DNA from: Armadillidium nasatum
Taxonomy: Eukaryota; Arthropoda; Malacostraca; Isopoda; Armadillidiidae
NCBI GenBank assembly: GCA_009176605.1
Contig: SEYY01001189.1
Coordinates: 92,225 to 142,981 of the forward strand
Length of the DNA: 50,757 nucleotides
Reading direction: 5' to 3'
In this document: positions 1-20,938 of the stretch, piece after piece
How the letters are laid out: every line of letters begins with the position of its first letter
Numbering within the stretch: the first letter of the stretch is position 1
Position numbers and translations under genes: made by a program
The notes under the pieces: model-generated
What the model was told of the DNA's origin: nothing
Database searches by the model: none
Seen by the model: only the letters and a program-made list of their open reading frames with translations

Positions 1-538
1 AGAATTGACCTTATGTACTTTTATATTGACAATTAACTACTTGTCAGTATCATTTTTGTCATTTCTGAAACCAGAGCTCTAATCTGTCCAGCTCTTTCCT
101 TAATCTTTCTCTCTCCAAGTTCTAACCGTGTTGAAAAAATTTCATTCATATATTTCTGTCATCATCGTCATTTAATATTGGGTATCAATAAAGCACCTAT
201 AGTCATTCTTCGTGTTTTCTTTACCCTGAACTACTGAAAAAGTTCATGTTGTATACTCGTTGCAATTGCTCTTTTGTGTAATCCTGCTGTACTGTCAGAA
301 GATCTGAGATCATCTTTTCGAGAAGACAGATTGCGACATCAACTATCCATTTCAACATTGATGCTAACCTCGCCTCGACAAGGGGAATAGATCGCTCAAC
401 TAGACCACCTAGAGCCGCCTTCTCATCAGTGGATTTAACCAACGGTGGGTGAAAAGTTTAAATTTTCGTCTTTAATATAATTTAACTATATTGTAATTTA
501 TTTTTCTTCTGTTTGGATATTCAAAGTTGCGCGAATAG

Positions 539-540
<2 letters not shown>
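1..540. other. Unassigned AT-rich flank
   Basis: I recognise no gene or repeat here. A 73-codon open frame exists on the minus strand at 221-442, without recognisable motif or partner exon; it is more probably a chance frame than a gene. Confidence 0.4.

Positions 541-633
<93 letters not shown>
541..633. repeat. (TA)n microsatellite
   Basis: Uninterrupted TA dinucleotide tract of about 93 bp. Any open frame of alternating Tyr-Ile through it is an artefact. It is followed by about 135 bp of non-repetitive sequence and then a long T-run. Confidence 0.97.
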
Positions 634-635
<2 letters not shown>

Positions 636-764
636 AATTACTTTCCACCATCGCCTAGGGTCACACCCGATAGCCAGGCAGGTCCAGCCATGGGCTCTTC
701 CACCCACCCATTTCTTGTTGTGCACAAAGATGGCATCATGCTAGATTCAAATTGCATGTTCATT

Positions 765-769
<5 letters not shown>

Positions 770-802
<33 letters not shown>
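770..802. repeat. Homopolymer T-run
   Basis: About 33 T in a row. It lies just beyond the 3' end of the broken minus-strand gene at 820-2921, where on the minus strand it reads as a poly-A run. It could be the poly-A tail of a retrocopy, but I see no polyadenylation signal that settles this. Confidence 0.85.
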
Positions 803-805
<3 letters not shown>

Positions 806-819
806 ATGGACATGTTTAG

Positions 820-2921
820 TACTGCATTTTTATGAAATTTGTCTGAATGTTTAATGCAGTTTCTTTTGAGAAACTGTAGTTTCTGCCTAATAACGATGCT
901 ACTGGGACAGGAATTATGCAGATTATTTGTATTTCTGGCACCCAACACTAATCTTTCTGTTTTGGGCAGTTAAAATTCTTACAACATCCATTAGGAATTA
1001 GGATGCATTAAGTTGATATGTGCATCTTGCTGTTCCACAGACACCTCACATACATTTTCAATCCACCACTCATCAAAAATACAAGCAACATATTGACCTG
1101 GCTGCGATTCCTGACAACTCACATGTAAATGTTCTTTTGTAAAAAACATTTGCAATAAATGATACTGGATCATTGGCAACTCTGCTAACTCTAATTCTAT
1201 CATCAATAGGGACAAAATAATGGTTCTCACATGTTCCACTTGCTGTATGCGTTTTTGCAATTCTCTTATTTTGTGGCAAATCTGCTTCAATCTCACCACT
1301 GCTCACTAAGAATGAGCTGTGGTGACCAAACTTTGACCAAATGTCAAGATTCCTTTAATTTCCTTGGAAAACTTTAAAATATCTTGAACAGTGAGTATAT
1401 TTCCATGGAGGGGGTGCTGCAGACTTTCCCTTTGTGCCACCAATGTCATCACATGGTGACTTTCCATGTGATGTTGCAAAGAAACTCCAGTCTGCACTTA
1501 TTCCATGGTCATTCAGATAACAGCAAAGATTAAATAAATTTTTAAAGTTCTTGTACTGCATAACTAAACCATCACTGAAGTAGTGAATGTGCTTGATTCC
1601 TGGCACTGTAGATTTTAAAAACTGGACAACTTTTTTAATGAACACACAAACAGCAACAGCATGGATAGGTAGTCGCTGATTATGCATACACTCTGACACA
1701 CAACTATCATTCACCTTACTATAAACTGGGAACAGATGCACTGTGATCCAACTGTTTTCCCAATGAAATTCTTGCACAGCATCTTTAATAACAAAGGAAT
1801 AGTTTTCAGCAAGTCCATAGGTATAATCAACTCTTGTGGCTGTAGGTTTTCCTTTAGGTTTTTTAGATGTTATGCCTGATGTTTAACAGTGGTGTGTTGA
1901 CAAACTCGAAATCTGAATGTATGTGTTTTTTTTTAATTATCTCTCAAAGGTATTCAGTACATTCCTCTTGTCCTGCACATTCGTCACACATATGTACCAT
2001 ACATTCCTTTGATCCCATATTGCAGACAGTTTTGTTGATCAATAAGTTTTGTATTCAACTGTTTTCATGTATATTCTAGCAAACATGAGTTTTACATTTT
2101 GATGTATCTTGCAAACACAAACACTGTGTCCCCCTACAGTTCCCATAGTAATGCACCATTTAAGTTGAAGTTGACAAAACTTAAAAAGGCCAATATTTTC
2201 TGTAGGATATTTCTTACAAAAACTCCACATAAAGCTATTTCAAATTGCATAGCAGCAGTTGTTTGTTTATCATGTTTGGCACCATCAATATAGACATATT
2301 TTATCTTTCATGTCTGGACATATTCTGCTGTACTCTTCATCCAGATAGAAACTGTAGACAAGATCTTTGGTTGTTGAAGATAATGGTTAACCACATTTCT
2401 TCACAGGCATTGCAAGAACTCCCTCTTTCTGGTGTAAATTCTTGGCTGTTCTTACCATTCTTTCTGAAACCACAAATTTGGTCATTATCTTAGGAACACT
2501 CTAACTCTTTGAGAGAAGAGTAAGGATTTGTATATTTTCTGCCCAAGTGTAACATATCCTTATCTTTGATTTTAGCTCATAGCAATATATTTTAATCATG
2601 GCACTTTTGTCATTGTTTCTGTATAGAGCTAGGACCTGGTGGAGGTATAACTTCTGGCTTGAAGCCAGCAGCTTCTGCAACTTTTTGTTATAGCTGTTTT
2701 GCAACAGTCTAACTTTCCTAAACTTTAATGGTGAAGTTCCCATAGTAACAGCACTTGTATCAATGGCAGTGGTTTCCCCTTCTCTTGTTTCCATTTCATC
2801 ACTGTTGAAGCTCACATATCCTACTTTTAATTGCCTTTCTGCCTGATGGACAGATATTCTTATCCACCCAATATTCTCTACTTGTCAGCAATCTAAGTTC
2901 TTCTATTGTGTTCAATGTCAT
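820..2921 (-). pseudogene. Broken gene of a conserved unnamed family (YFSDG / CVCxIHQNVKLM motifs)
   Basis: On the minus strand about 700 codons of related protein can be followed through several frames. A plausible start Met is at 2919-2921 (MTLNTIEELRLL). Next come a basic segment near 2700, a Cys/His stretch HSVCVCKIHQNVKLM near 2110-2140, the segment YFSDGLVMQYKNFKNLFNLC near 1520-1590, then FFATSHGKSPCDDIGGTKGK near 1430-1480, and a C-terminal part containing FDEWWI near 1070 and CWVP near 950. Stops and frame changes break it throughout. From memory of such sequences, these motifs recur as multicopy uncharacterised proteins in arthropod and cnidarian genomes; I know no established function. 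Asp residues in YFSDG and CDDIGG could belong to a DDE-type nuclease, which is speculation. No intron signals were established. An unclassified transposon is as likely as a decayed host gene. Confidence 0.6.
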
Positions 2922-3719
2922 TTTACGACAGCTTGATTTTTTTTTTTAAGTGGTAATCCTAAAGGATTACAGTAGTATCAATCTTTATTTGACATATTAA
3001 GTTTACGCTTTAGATAAATTTATTATAAATCTGCAACAGAAGAAAGGAAAAATTAATATTCAATGAAACATACACAAATAGCACTTCATAAAAAATTAAA
3101 ATTAGCATTGAAATACAATGTAGTCCTCCTCACCTCTCTCAAAAGGCATGCACAATAAACTATAAACACTTCTTCATGGAAAATGTATACTGACCATAAG
3201 GGAAGGATTAAACTAGCCCAGGTTTGTAAATAAATTTTAAAACAATCATTTATAATTTGACATACTTGAGATACTATTTCTTAGGAAAAAGGGGGGACAC
3301 CAAAATGATTTGGCTCGATAATATAGATTTCTTTGCTGTTTCCATTGATATTAATTACAAACCAGTATTTAACTATGATCAAGTTCATTCCATGTTTCAA
3401 ACATAAGACAACATTAGTTTTTTTTCCAAAAACCTGTCATTGCATATGGCCTCCTATCACAAAAATGGAGTAACAAACTTGTGCTTCTACACTAATAATC
3501 ATAATAAATCAGTAAATCACACAGCAAACTTTGGTAACTAGAATTTGTAGTTTGAACGTTTTTAGGCATCAAAGTTTGATCTTTCAACTTTGATTTTGCA
3601 TTTTTTACAAATTCAAAACAAAAAAATTCAATCAAACTATCTTTTAGAGTCAAACTGACCTCATTTTTGAATTGTAAGGACAAAAGTATATAGGAGCAAC
3701 CATTTTTAGGCTTCTGCAA
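2922..3719. other. AT-rich stretch, nothing recognised
   Basis: Low-complexity A/T-rich DNA with no supported gene. The 75-codon minus-strand frame at 3492-3719 has no motif I recognise. Confidence 0.4.
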
Positions 3720-4505
<786 letters not shown>

Positions 4506-4636
4506 GAGATTTGGTGCCTAAACACAGAAATCTGTCTATAAATTACATTTCCCACCCCCTGACTTCCCCTCACAGTATGTGCAGCCTCTGGTGCGCACCA
4601 CATCAAAGTTGATGTATCCTGCGATAATCATGTTTG

Positions 4637-8150
<3,514 letters not shown>

Positions 8151-8214
8151 CATTTTCAAGGTATCCTGACACGAGTTAAGGTTAATATTTTTATTCCACC
8201 TTCCTTTCTCCCAA

Positions 8215-8765
8215 AACTTCCTTGACAGAAAAATGAAAAAGACTGTGTAGAAAGAAGTGTCTCACTGGCCTGTTTCATTGAAGGAGGTATGTGGCTGTAG
8301 AGTTCAAAAGAGCAATGCTGGTTGTAATGAGCGATAGTATGGAGAATAACTCAGAAATTTGACATGCACAAAGAGATTGGAGAGAATTAGTGTGAGCCAA
8401 AGAACTGATAGGATGAAAAGACTTAAGACTCCATCTTTTCAAGAGCATCATGAGTGGGACCATCCCAGATGTGTGAAACATACCATAGAGTGAAAACAAG
8501 ACACCTGTAAATAGTAAACAAATTTTGAAGGAGCCCCAGAACATTTAACATCATAAAAGATGGTTTTCTAAGAGAAGTATTGTAATCCTTCAAAGAAAGA
8601 TTATGAGAAAAAGAAATAGTGAGAATATTTAAAGACAGATGAAATTGTATCAAGAAGATGGAGGATCAGAGTTTTGGTGACTGAAAATCCCCATGTTTTT
8701 TCTCCCCTCTGTAAGAAAAACCAGAGGTTGACTACTCCATGGTCACTCTCCTGTCTTTTGGGCAA
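8215..8765 (-). mobile_element. LINE-J copy D, old 3' coding fragment
   Basis: Aligns by eye with copies A-C across the C-terminal half of RT: the segments equivalent to GGTATG-GC...GAGTTCA-AAGAGCA, CATCCCAGATGTGTGA and TCCTT-CAAAGAAAGAT are preserved. Best frames are 8653-8423 and 8544-8275, both interrupted. It lacks the 3' hairpin and the 5' half. More diverged than A, B and C, so an older insertion. Confidence 0.72.
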
Positions 8766-9169
8766 GGTAATATCTAAGGCAAATAAAAACTAATAAACTG
8801 TCCCCTATTTTCAAACTCCCTTATCCTCTGTATTTGCCATGTGACTCTGAAACACACTCTCTTTTTTATAGGTCTTATATTGGCAGGAGTTCGAAGTAAA
8901 TGAACTTTCCCATTCCACCACCACTGCATCGCCCTTGCAGCACATGGAGTGCCATACACTCATCAATTTTGTGTGAATATTGCAACTCTATGCTTGTCAT
9001 TTTCTGTTCTTATATTTTTTTAAATTTTAACTTTGAATTTTTACTTTCATTAATGTTGAATATTAATAAAGAAATATCAAGTGCATTTATTTTGATTTAG
9101 TATTTTGTAAGGAATACTCTAATAGTGATCTGTCTTTTCTCTGACTCTTGGTACTCTGCTTTACGGCTT
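8766..9169. other. No recognised gene
   Basis: Short frames on both strands (8774-8959 minus, 8900-9100 plus) carry no motif I recognise. Moderate complexity, A/T-rich towards 9100. Confidence 0.35.
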
Positions 9170-10190
9170 TTCTGTGAATCTTTTGCTGTGGCACTAGGCA
9201 TATCAAAAAGGCTTCAATAGAGCATGACACAAAGCTTTGATTTCTAAACTTCTATACCTGTGAGTCTGATTTACTTCCTGGTCATTCTATAACAATTGTA
9301 GTAGACATCCACCATTCATCCTTTAAGTCTGTTAATAGTGGTGTTCCTCTGATATGTTTTATCACCAAATATTTTTTGTTTTTCATTTGTGACTTTTTCT
9401 CTTTATTACTTTATTACTAATCAAATCCTAAGCTGATAACTATACCCTACATTAATCCTTTCATTTTGAAGTCTATCCCACTTAACAGCAATTATCGCTA
9501 GGAGGGTAGCCCTGGAGAAACTAACCCTTTTCATTCTTAAATTTCATTATGGAGCAGAGAAAACATAGCTGTTTTCAGTACCACAAAAACTCAGTTCATC
9601 CATGTTCCTACTTGACATAATATTCCACACAACAATGACATCTTCGAAAACACAACTACTTTATCTGTCCTAGATATTCTCCGAGTATCTTTTTCTTGGG
9701 ATCTCTCTTTGGAAAGATTACATTATTTCTCTTTCTTAGCAAATTTCTAAGAGATTGGTTGATCTGAGATGATTTTGAAATTTCTTCACTCCAGTTACTA
9801 GTTCTTTAAAGAGGGTTATTTGTTCATGTATTTCATTCACACAGCTCTCCTTGAAAAGGTGGAATGTAGGGATTTTCATCTTATCACCCATTTTGGTCTT
9901 ACCTTCTTGGTATCTTTTTCTGTTCGTGAGTCAACCTTACTCCTTTCTACAGTCTCATCCTTTTTCTTTCCAATTCTCTGACACTAGATTTAACCTCTGT
10001 TCTTAGTCTTACATGAACTCCACTTGTAAAGTCTGAAACTCATTCCCTTTGTCAATTTTCCCAACTTCTTTAAATAACATACACACTTTCAAATGTTGTG
10101 TATCAGGAAATGTTGGTTCTCAATTTGACCCATCCAAAGAATTTCCCAACTCTGGTGGTTAATAGTAGGCCTCTAGGCAACAAAGAATTA
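9170..10190 (+). mobile_element. LINE-J copy F, ancient inverted copy
   Basis: The only LINE-J copy on the plus strand. Translation of 9180-9350 shows decayed equivalents of the region ahead of the RT catalytic box (VDIHHSSFKSVNSGVP near 9305-9352). Further on, 9500-9750 parallels the 'ALEQL...[16 protein letters not shown]' stretch, 9780-9870 the LxxFFTPxxL region, and 10130-10170 a degraded version of the terminal CCCAACTCTGGTGG...TAGGCCTCT. Stops are frequent in every frame. By divergence it is the oldest copy here. Confidence 0.65.
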
Positions 10191-11707
10191 ATCAACAATC
10201 CCCAGCACTTTTACTTTACAAATTGAATAATGCAGACACTCAGGTCTGGTTTAGGATCTTTGTCTTCAAGCTTCTTCACAATCAACAAGGCCTGGGTGAA
10301 TCAAAGAAGAATTACCAATGAAACCTCCGATACCTATGACTTATGACTCTCATGACTCTACAGATGGCTATATATGAATCAGAAAAGTTAAAAGACAAAC
10401 TACAGGAAAACACAGGATACTAGCTACAAAAGAAGAGTGCATCTTGATATATATACAAGTTTATTTGAATATGTACACACACTGGATCACCACATCCAAT
10501 TATATACCTACCATGTATACCTGTCAGCGCATGCAACAAATGTGTAATATTTCCAGAGTATTCTTTAGAATGCTGAGATATTAAATTGAATTTATAAATA
10601 TTTAATTGTGCAAGAATGTGTGGACCAGGTTATGATAAATCTGATTATTAATCGCCATATAAAAATATAAATACTTTTATATGCATCAGCGTTTTAAAGC
10701 ATTTAAATTGAATGTATAATTATAAATATCTTTTCTGACTAATTACTACACAGTGAATCATATGCAAATATGAATATATGTGTATGATTGAATATATAAA
10801 TTCTATCTCTTATGCAAACATGAATATTTGTATAAAGAAATTAATAACTGTGAATCATATATAAATACGAGTATTTATATATGACTGAATATCGGGTATG
10901 CTATCACTTATGCAATTATAAATATTAGTATAAGATTTAATCAATAAACAAGATGATTTGATTTATGCAAATGATTATTTGTATTTCAAATCACCAAATA
11001 ATACAATAATGATTAATTAGCTTATTGCTTACCCAAATATAAATATTCTTCTGTTAGATGATCTACAACTTACTTTGATGTATCACTTGACAGAAAAATT
11101 GTGAATGTCAATACAAATAGTTTTAAAAATACTTGTAAACTAACTATTATCTGTAATAGAAGAAATGCAGATTTATAAACTATCAACTCACATTCATAAT
11201 ATAAGTACAAAATAAATAAATAACATTCATACTCAATAATAAATAATAATAAATCAGGATAATGATACTAGGTGGTAGTAATGCAGTTTATTACATTACC
11301 CATCACCAAAGTACCTTTTCTTTAACCAAACAAGCACAATATACACACACACAAGTGAGAAAAGAAAAAATGAAAAGAATTTCGAATATGATCATTAAAT
11401 ATACCAACAATACAAGGAAAACTGACTATTCACTTATAAATGAAAACTGAAAACTATAGCAAAGAACAAGCCAAAGCCAAGCTAAGTTCCCCAACCAATA
11501 CCCTCAGTGGGAAAATATTTTTCTTTTCCCCATTTTTTTTTAATATATATTTTAGATAATTTTTTTTTTCTTTTTTCAATTTAGAAAAGTATAATTTTTT
11601 TTTTTTTATTATACAAAAATCACAATATAAAAATACATAAATATGTTAAAAAAAATTACAAAAAGCTTCTTCAAATATTTTAGTATTTGTACAGGAATGT
11701 ACAAAAC
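10191..11707. other. AT-rich region without genes
   Basis: Very A/T-rich DNA; the 62-codon frame at 11262-11450 has no recognisable motif. It contains the tandem duplication at 10752-10945 and runs of A/T near 11530-11610. Confidence 0.45.
10752..10945. repeat. Two-copy ~98-bp tandem duplication with dyads
   Basis: Two diverged units start with CAGTGAATCATATGCAAATA (about 10752) and CTGTGAATCATATATAAATA (about 10850), and each continues through a GACTGAATAT/GATTGAATAT block and a CTTATGCAA block. The second unit contains a perfect dyad ATATATAAATAC-GA-GTATTTATATAT at 10858-10883. Confidence 0.6.
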
Positions 11708-11800
11708 ACACTAGGGATGGAGCAATACCAAACTTTTTACCGATACCGATGCCAAGACTTTCAACTTGACCTTTACCGATACCAATTCTGAAATTTAATG

Positions 11801-11831
<31 letters not shown>

Positions 11832-11850
11832 TAATCCAATCCCAGTAAGG
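11708..11850. repeat. Candidate MITE terminus (TAGGGATGGA type)
   Basis: Begins CACTAGGGATGGAGCAATACC and is followed by repeated ACCGATACC-like words, then a short A-run and (TA)10. Similar words in the opposite orientation occur at 21430-21660 and 23513-23553. I could not pair complete ends, so the class is unresolved. Confidence 0.4.
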
Positions 11851-11984
11851 CTCTAGGGGCCTGTCATAACTTCCACCAACTGTTCCACTGTAGGCAGCTG
11901 ATGTCGCCTCAGTGAATCCCCAACCAACACTATCTATCTCTTCCTGAGTCTCCCTCTCAGTCTTCTTCCTCTTGGCATCCACTC

Positions 11985-17005
<5,021 letters not shown>

Positions 17006-17275
17006 ATGAAGGGCTATTTTTGAAAGCCGCCCCAGGGCTTCACCAAGGCTACTGTTGCTGATGCCATTGTTAATTTTTTATTTTTTTTTTTTAAGGATGT
17101 GTCTGTAATACTGTTTTGTGTGTGTGAAGGATGGCCTACTCCGTGTAAAATAAGGTGAAGATGAGCGCAAAAGGGAGCAAACCATTGGGCACCAGGATGA
17201 GATGGGAAGTACCCTTTACATCACATATACCCGATTGTGGTAATCTCATCACCTCCAAGGAGCTATTTCCCTCCC

Positions 17276-17280
<5 letters not shown>
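17006..17280 (-). mobile_element. Orphan LINE-J 5' leader
   Basis: Matches the leader and first codons of LINE-J copy A: GGGCTATTTTTGAAAGCCGC near 17010-17030 equals A near 7785, and GAGCGCAAAAGGGAGCAAAC near 17163-17182 equals A near 7926. Its end abuts (TA)n at 17281, as the A and B leaders abut (TA)n. The rest of the element is absent. LINE copies normally lose the 5' side, so a leader alone needs a deletion, a template switch or an assembly break. Confidence 0.75.

Positions 17281-17341
<61 letters not shown>
17281..17341. repeat. (TA)n microsatellite
   Basis: About 61 bp of TA, directly after the orphan LINE-J leader. Confidence 0.95.
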
Positions 17342-17343
<2 letters not shown>

Positions 17344-18306
17344 CCATCACTCATGGCAGAGCACTTTTCAGGGAGGTGGCATAAATTTAAAAAAAAAACA
17401 CACAAAATCCCAAACCTAGCGTAGATCCCTCTGGTAGGCACAGACAGAAAATTTTGAGTTTTTTTTTTTTAAAATACAGTAGGAAAAAAAGAAGATAGAG
17501 AGCTACACAGAGCAGAGGTTGCTGGAAAGGAGGTACAACAACGTCAAGCCTTGTGTTTGCAATGCTCACACAGTTCATGTGCAAGCATGGTACCCCGAGG
17601 GCGATGAAATGGTGGTGGAATGTGGAAGGTCAGCTCTCTTGAGCACCAGCCATTGTAGTACCTATAGAAAAGAGTGCGATAGTGCCACCTCGCACAGAAA
17701 GAGGGTCAAAAGAGTTTGAAAGTAGGAGACAGTTTATTAGTCTTTTAGCCTTAAGACTCAACCTTATCCAAAAGGGTGGAACCAGAACTGCCCCAAATGT
17801 AGAACAGTACTCCAAGCTAGGACAGATAAGGTCCTTATATAATTAGAGTAACTGTTGAGAAGAAAAAAATTCCCTCGATCTGAACAGAACTCTCAGCTTT
17901 TTAAAGGACATCTTAGCAACCTTTGTGATATGATGTTTCCAAGATAATTTATTGTTTATATTCAGATAAAGAATATTTATCTTTTTCACAGGTTAGACGG
18001 GAGAGCCATCGAAGGATATAGGAAAGCTGGGAGTTATTTTTGAGGGAGAGTTGTGAATTTGAGTTTTCAAAGAGCTGAATTTCACAAGGTTGCGGTGGCC
18101 CCACTGGGAAATCCCCATCTATATCGGCAAGATTGGAATCAGAAAGTTGAAGATGAGAAACAACTCTAGAAGCAAAAGAGGGAGCAGATATGAAATGCGT
18201 AAAAGAATGGCATAAGAATGAATAGAGTTAGGAGTACAGCTGAGGAGGTCGCTGATGAAAAGTAAGAATAAAGTAAGAAATAGAACAGAACCCTAAGGAA
18301 TGCCAT
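17342..18306 (-). pseudogene. Second LINE family, degenerate RT C-terminal region
   Basis: The minus strand encodes fragments like the C-terminal half of a Jockey/CR1-group RT: near 18290 the equivalent of the stretch just after the RT SGVPQGS box (AGAACCCTAAGGAATGCC on plus, matching LINE-J A near 5750), then LNYLG/KMSFKKL-like remnants, PSLEYCS and INCLLLSNSFDPLSVR (about 17815-17700), and HHHFIALG near 17610. It resembles LINE-J in organisation but is too diverged to be the same family. Frame changes occur about every 100-150 bp. The 5' end stops at the (TA)n at 18307. Confidence 0.6.
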
Positions 18307-18322
18307 AATATATATATATATT

Positions 18323-18409
<87 letters not shown>
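18307..18409. repeat. (TA)n microsatellite, interrupted
   Basis: About 103 bp of TA with a TTTAT interruption near 18322, between a minus-strand LINE fragment and a plus-strand LINE. Confidence 0.94.
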
Positions 18410-18412
<3 letters not shown>

Positions 18413-20268
18413 GTCATCACACCCACAAACACTCAAATCACCATTAAAACTATCAAAAACTCTCCAGCAACAGGACCAGACAACATATCAAATATTCACC
18501 TAAAACACCTATCCAACCACACAATCACATACATAACCTCCATCTTCAACAAATCAATCCAACTCAACTATATCCCCCCCCAATGGAAAAAAGCATTAAT
18601 CATCCCTAAACTAAAACCTGGTAAAGACCCTTCAAACCCCTCTTCCTACCGCCCAATCTCCCTTTTATCCACCATCTCAAAACTTCTTGAAAAACTAATC
18701 CTAAATTCTATCCTCCAATTCATCCCACAACAAAACTTCCAACACGGGTTCAAACCCAACCACTCCACCACCACTGCTCTTACCAACGTCATCCAACCTA
18801 TAATAAACGGCCTAAACCACAAACCTTATCACAAAACTATACTAATAGCAATTGACATAAACAAAGCCTTCGATACTGTCCCGAAACATAATCTTATCCA
18901 TAAAATCCTCCAATCCAACATCCCAACAAACACTAAGAAATGGCTAACCAACTTCCTATCAGGGAGAACCGCCCAAATACAACAAAACGGCCATAAATCA
19001 CGTACCATCAACTTAAGAAACGGAGTTCCGCAAGGAGCCATACTCTCCCCCACTCTATTCAACCTGTTACACAGCAGACCTCCCTCAACCACAAACAACT
19101 TTCACCCGCATAATATCATACGCCGACGACTTAACTATTACCACCACTCACAAAAACCTCATCACCGCAACATCTCTCACACAAGACTACATAACACAAC
19201 TCCAAACTTGGCTAGTAGAAAACAGGATGACGGCATCCCCAAACAAATCCTCCATAACCCTTATAACAACAGACAAACACATATCCAACACCCACCCACA
19301 AGTCCTACTAAACAACACCCCCATACCCCTCAACAAAACCCCAAAAAATTCTCGGCCTAACATTTGACACTCACCTCAATTTCTCCAAGCACATTCAAAA
19401 TACCACATCAGCCGCAAACAGAAAACTCAACATCCTCAAAACAGTGGCCAACACAGACATAAACAACAACATACAAACCTCAATAGCTATCTACAAGCAA
19501 TTTATACGCCCCACCATTAACTACGCCTCCCCTGCCTGGCACCCTCTGCTCTCCGACAAAAACTTAACGACACTCCAAAAAACGCAAAATAAAGCCCTCC
19601 GCACCATCACCGGCTGCACACGCACAACCCCTCAACAACACCTACATAACGAAACCAAGATACTACCTATAAGGAATCACCTCGAAATGATAGGCACCCA
19701 ATTTTACGCAAAAACACGTCTACCCACTCACCCATGTCACAATACTCTCCTACAACCTACCCCACAGAGACTAACACAGCCTCCATCGTCCACCGGCGCC
19801 TTTTACAAACAGATCCTAAATCACATCCCCCCTCCTCCCCCCAATACCACAACAACCAAACATATACACACTCAACTAACACATTCATATATGATCAACA
19901 GACCTCCAAACAGCATCCTTAAAAAAGCCCCTCCCGAAATAAACACCGACTCCAACAACCTCCCAAGACACTTACAAATCTCACTAGCAAGATTGAGATG
20001 CGGGCACCACCCAAACTTACAACATTACAAACACAATTTCAATTTAAACCAGGCAACATCTTCCACTTGTACCAGATGCAAAAGGGCCCCGGAGACCGTA
20101 AAACACTTTCTTTTAGACTGTCCCTCCAACTGTCGCCCCAAAATCTTCTGGGGCATCACTTCTTTGGAAGATCTCTGGACGAGACCGACTGCGGCGGGAG
20201 GCTTCATTAGCGAAGTGTGGCCGCCTCAACAGGGGGTGGTCAGGGGGTGAGAAGGTAAAAAAAAGGAG

Positions 20269-20270
<2 letters not shown>
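18410..20270 (+). mobile_element. C/A-rich non-LTR retrotransposon (LINE), 5'-truncated
   Basis: About 1.86 kb bounded by (TA)n on both sides. Plus-strand composition is strikingly rich in C and A and poor in G, unlike every neighbour. Coding content is RT followed by a C-terminal Cys/His domain. The 5' part (endonuclease) is missing; the element begins inside the region preceding the RT fingers. The Jockey/I/Tad-like assemblage is plausible, the clade undetermined. It ends in GGGGGTGAGAAGGTAAAAAAAAGG before (TA)n, with no clear poly-A. Confidence 0.82.
18423..20250 (+). pseudogene. Reverse transcriptase plus C-terminal Cys/His domain, frame-broken
   Basis: Reading from 18423: NSPATGPDNIS, SYRPISLLSTISKLLEKLI, FQHGFKPNHSTT (fingers), then LIAIDINKAFDTVPKHNLIH (the first catalytic Asp box) and LRNGVPQGAILSPTLFN. 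Just after 19065 the frame changes; the second catalytic box SYADDLTITTTH is in another frame at about 19105-19140. A stop and a further frame change lie near 19350. The last 268 codons (19444-20250) are open and contain IYKQFIRPTINYASPAWHPL, LARLRCGHHPNL and the Cys/His motif CTRCKRAPETVKHFLLDCP near the end. The Met at 19444 is internal, not a true start. Both catalytic boxes are intact locally, but the ORF is not. Confidence 0.8.

Positions 20271-20331
<61 letters not shown>
20271..20331. repeat. (TA)n microsatellite
   Basis: About 61 bp of TA at the 3' end of the C/A-rich LINE. Confidence 0.95.
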
Positions 20332-20335
<4 letters not shown>

Positions 20336-20705
20336 CAGTTGCCATCTTAATGTTACTAATTGATTAAATTAGGAATAAGATAAAAAACTATTTAAGAAAA
20401 ACTAAATGGTATGAAGGAAACAGCATGAAAATAAATGGAAATGCAGTTTTGTGTATCTCAATAAATCACTTTTAGTGGAAAGCAACATATCAATATTCTT
20501 TAAATAAAATTATCAGGAAGCAACATGGCAAAATATTACCTATTAATAAAAATTTAGGACCTTTGTTCTTTTATTTCGATGACGAAAAAATATTTAGGTC
20601 GGAAAGGTTTCTCCACCTGTCTTTACTTAAAAGTTAAATATGAAAATAATAATTTTCAATGATAGAAAGAAACGCATATAAAATTTTTTGAGCTTTTTTA
20701 ATTTA

Positions 20706-20708
<3 letters not shown>

Positions 20709-20785
<77 letters not shown>
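20709..20785. repeat. (TA)n microsatellite
   Basis: About 77 bp of TA. Confidence 0.95.
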
Positions 20786-20790
<5 letters not shown>

Positions 20791-20872
20791 GTTGCAATAT
20801 CCTTCATTATTGCATCAAATAAACTTTCTTTGCATTCACTGGCTTTCTTTTTTCTCCAAATGAATTCGCATA

Positions 20873-20938
20873 AACCTAACCTAACTAAACCTAACCAAAC
20901 CTAATCTAACCTAACCTAACTTATCCTAACCTAACCAA
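20873..20938. repeat. Degenerate CCTAA (TTAGG-type) telomere-like tract
   Basis: About a dozen CCTAA or near-CCTAA words in 65 bp, e.g. CTAACCTAACCTAAC near 20909. (TTAGG)n is the common arthropod telomere repeat. The array is short, imperfect and internal, so an interstitial remnant rather than a chromosome end. Confidence 0.65.
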
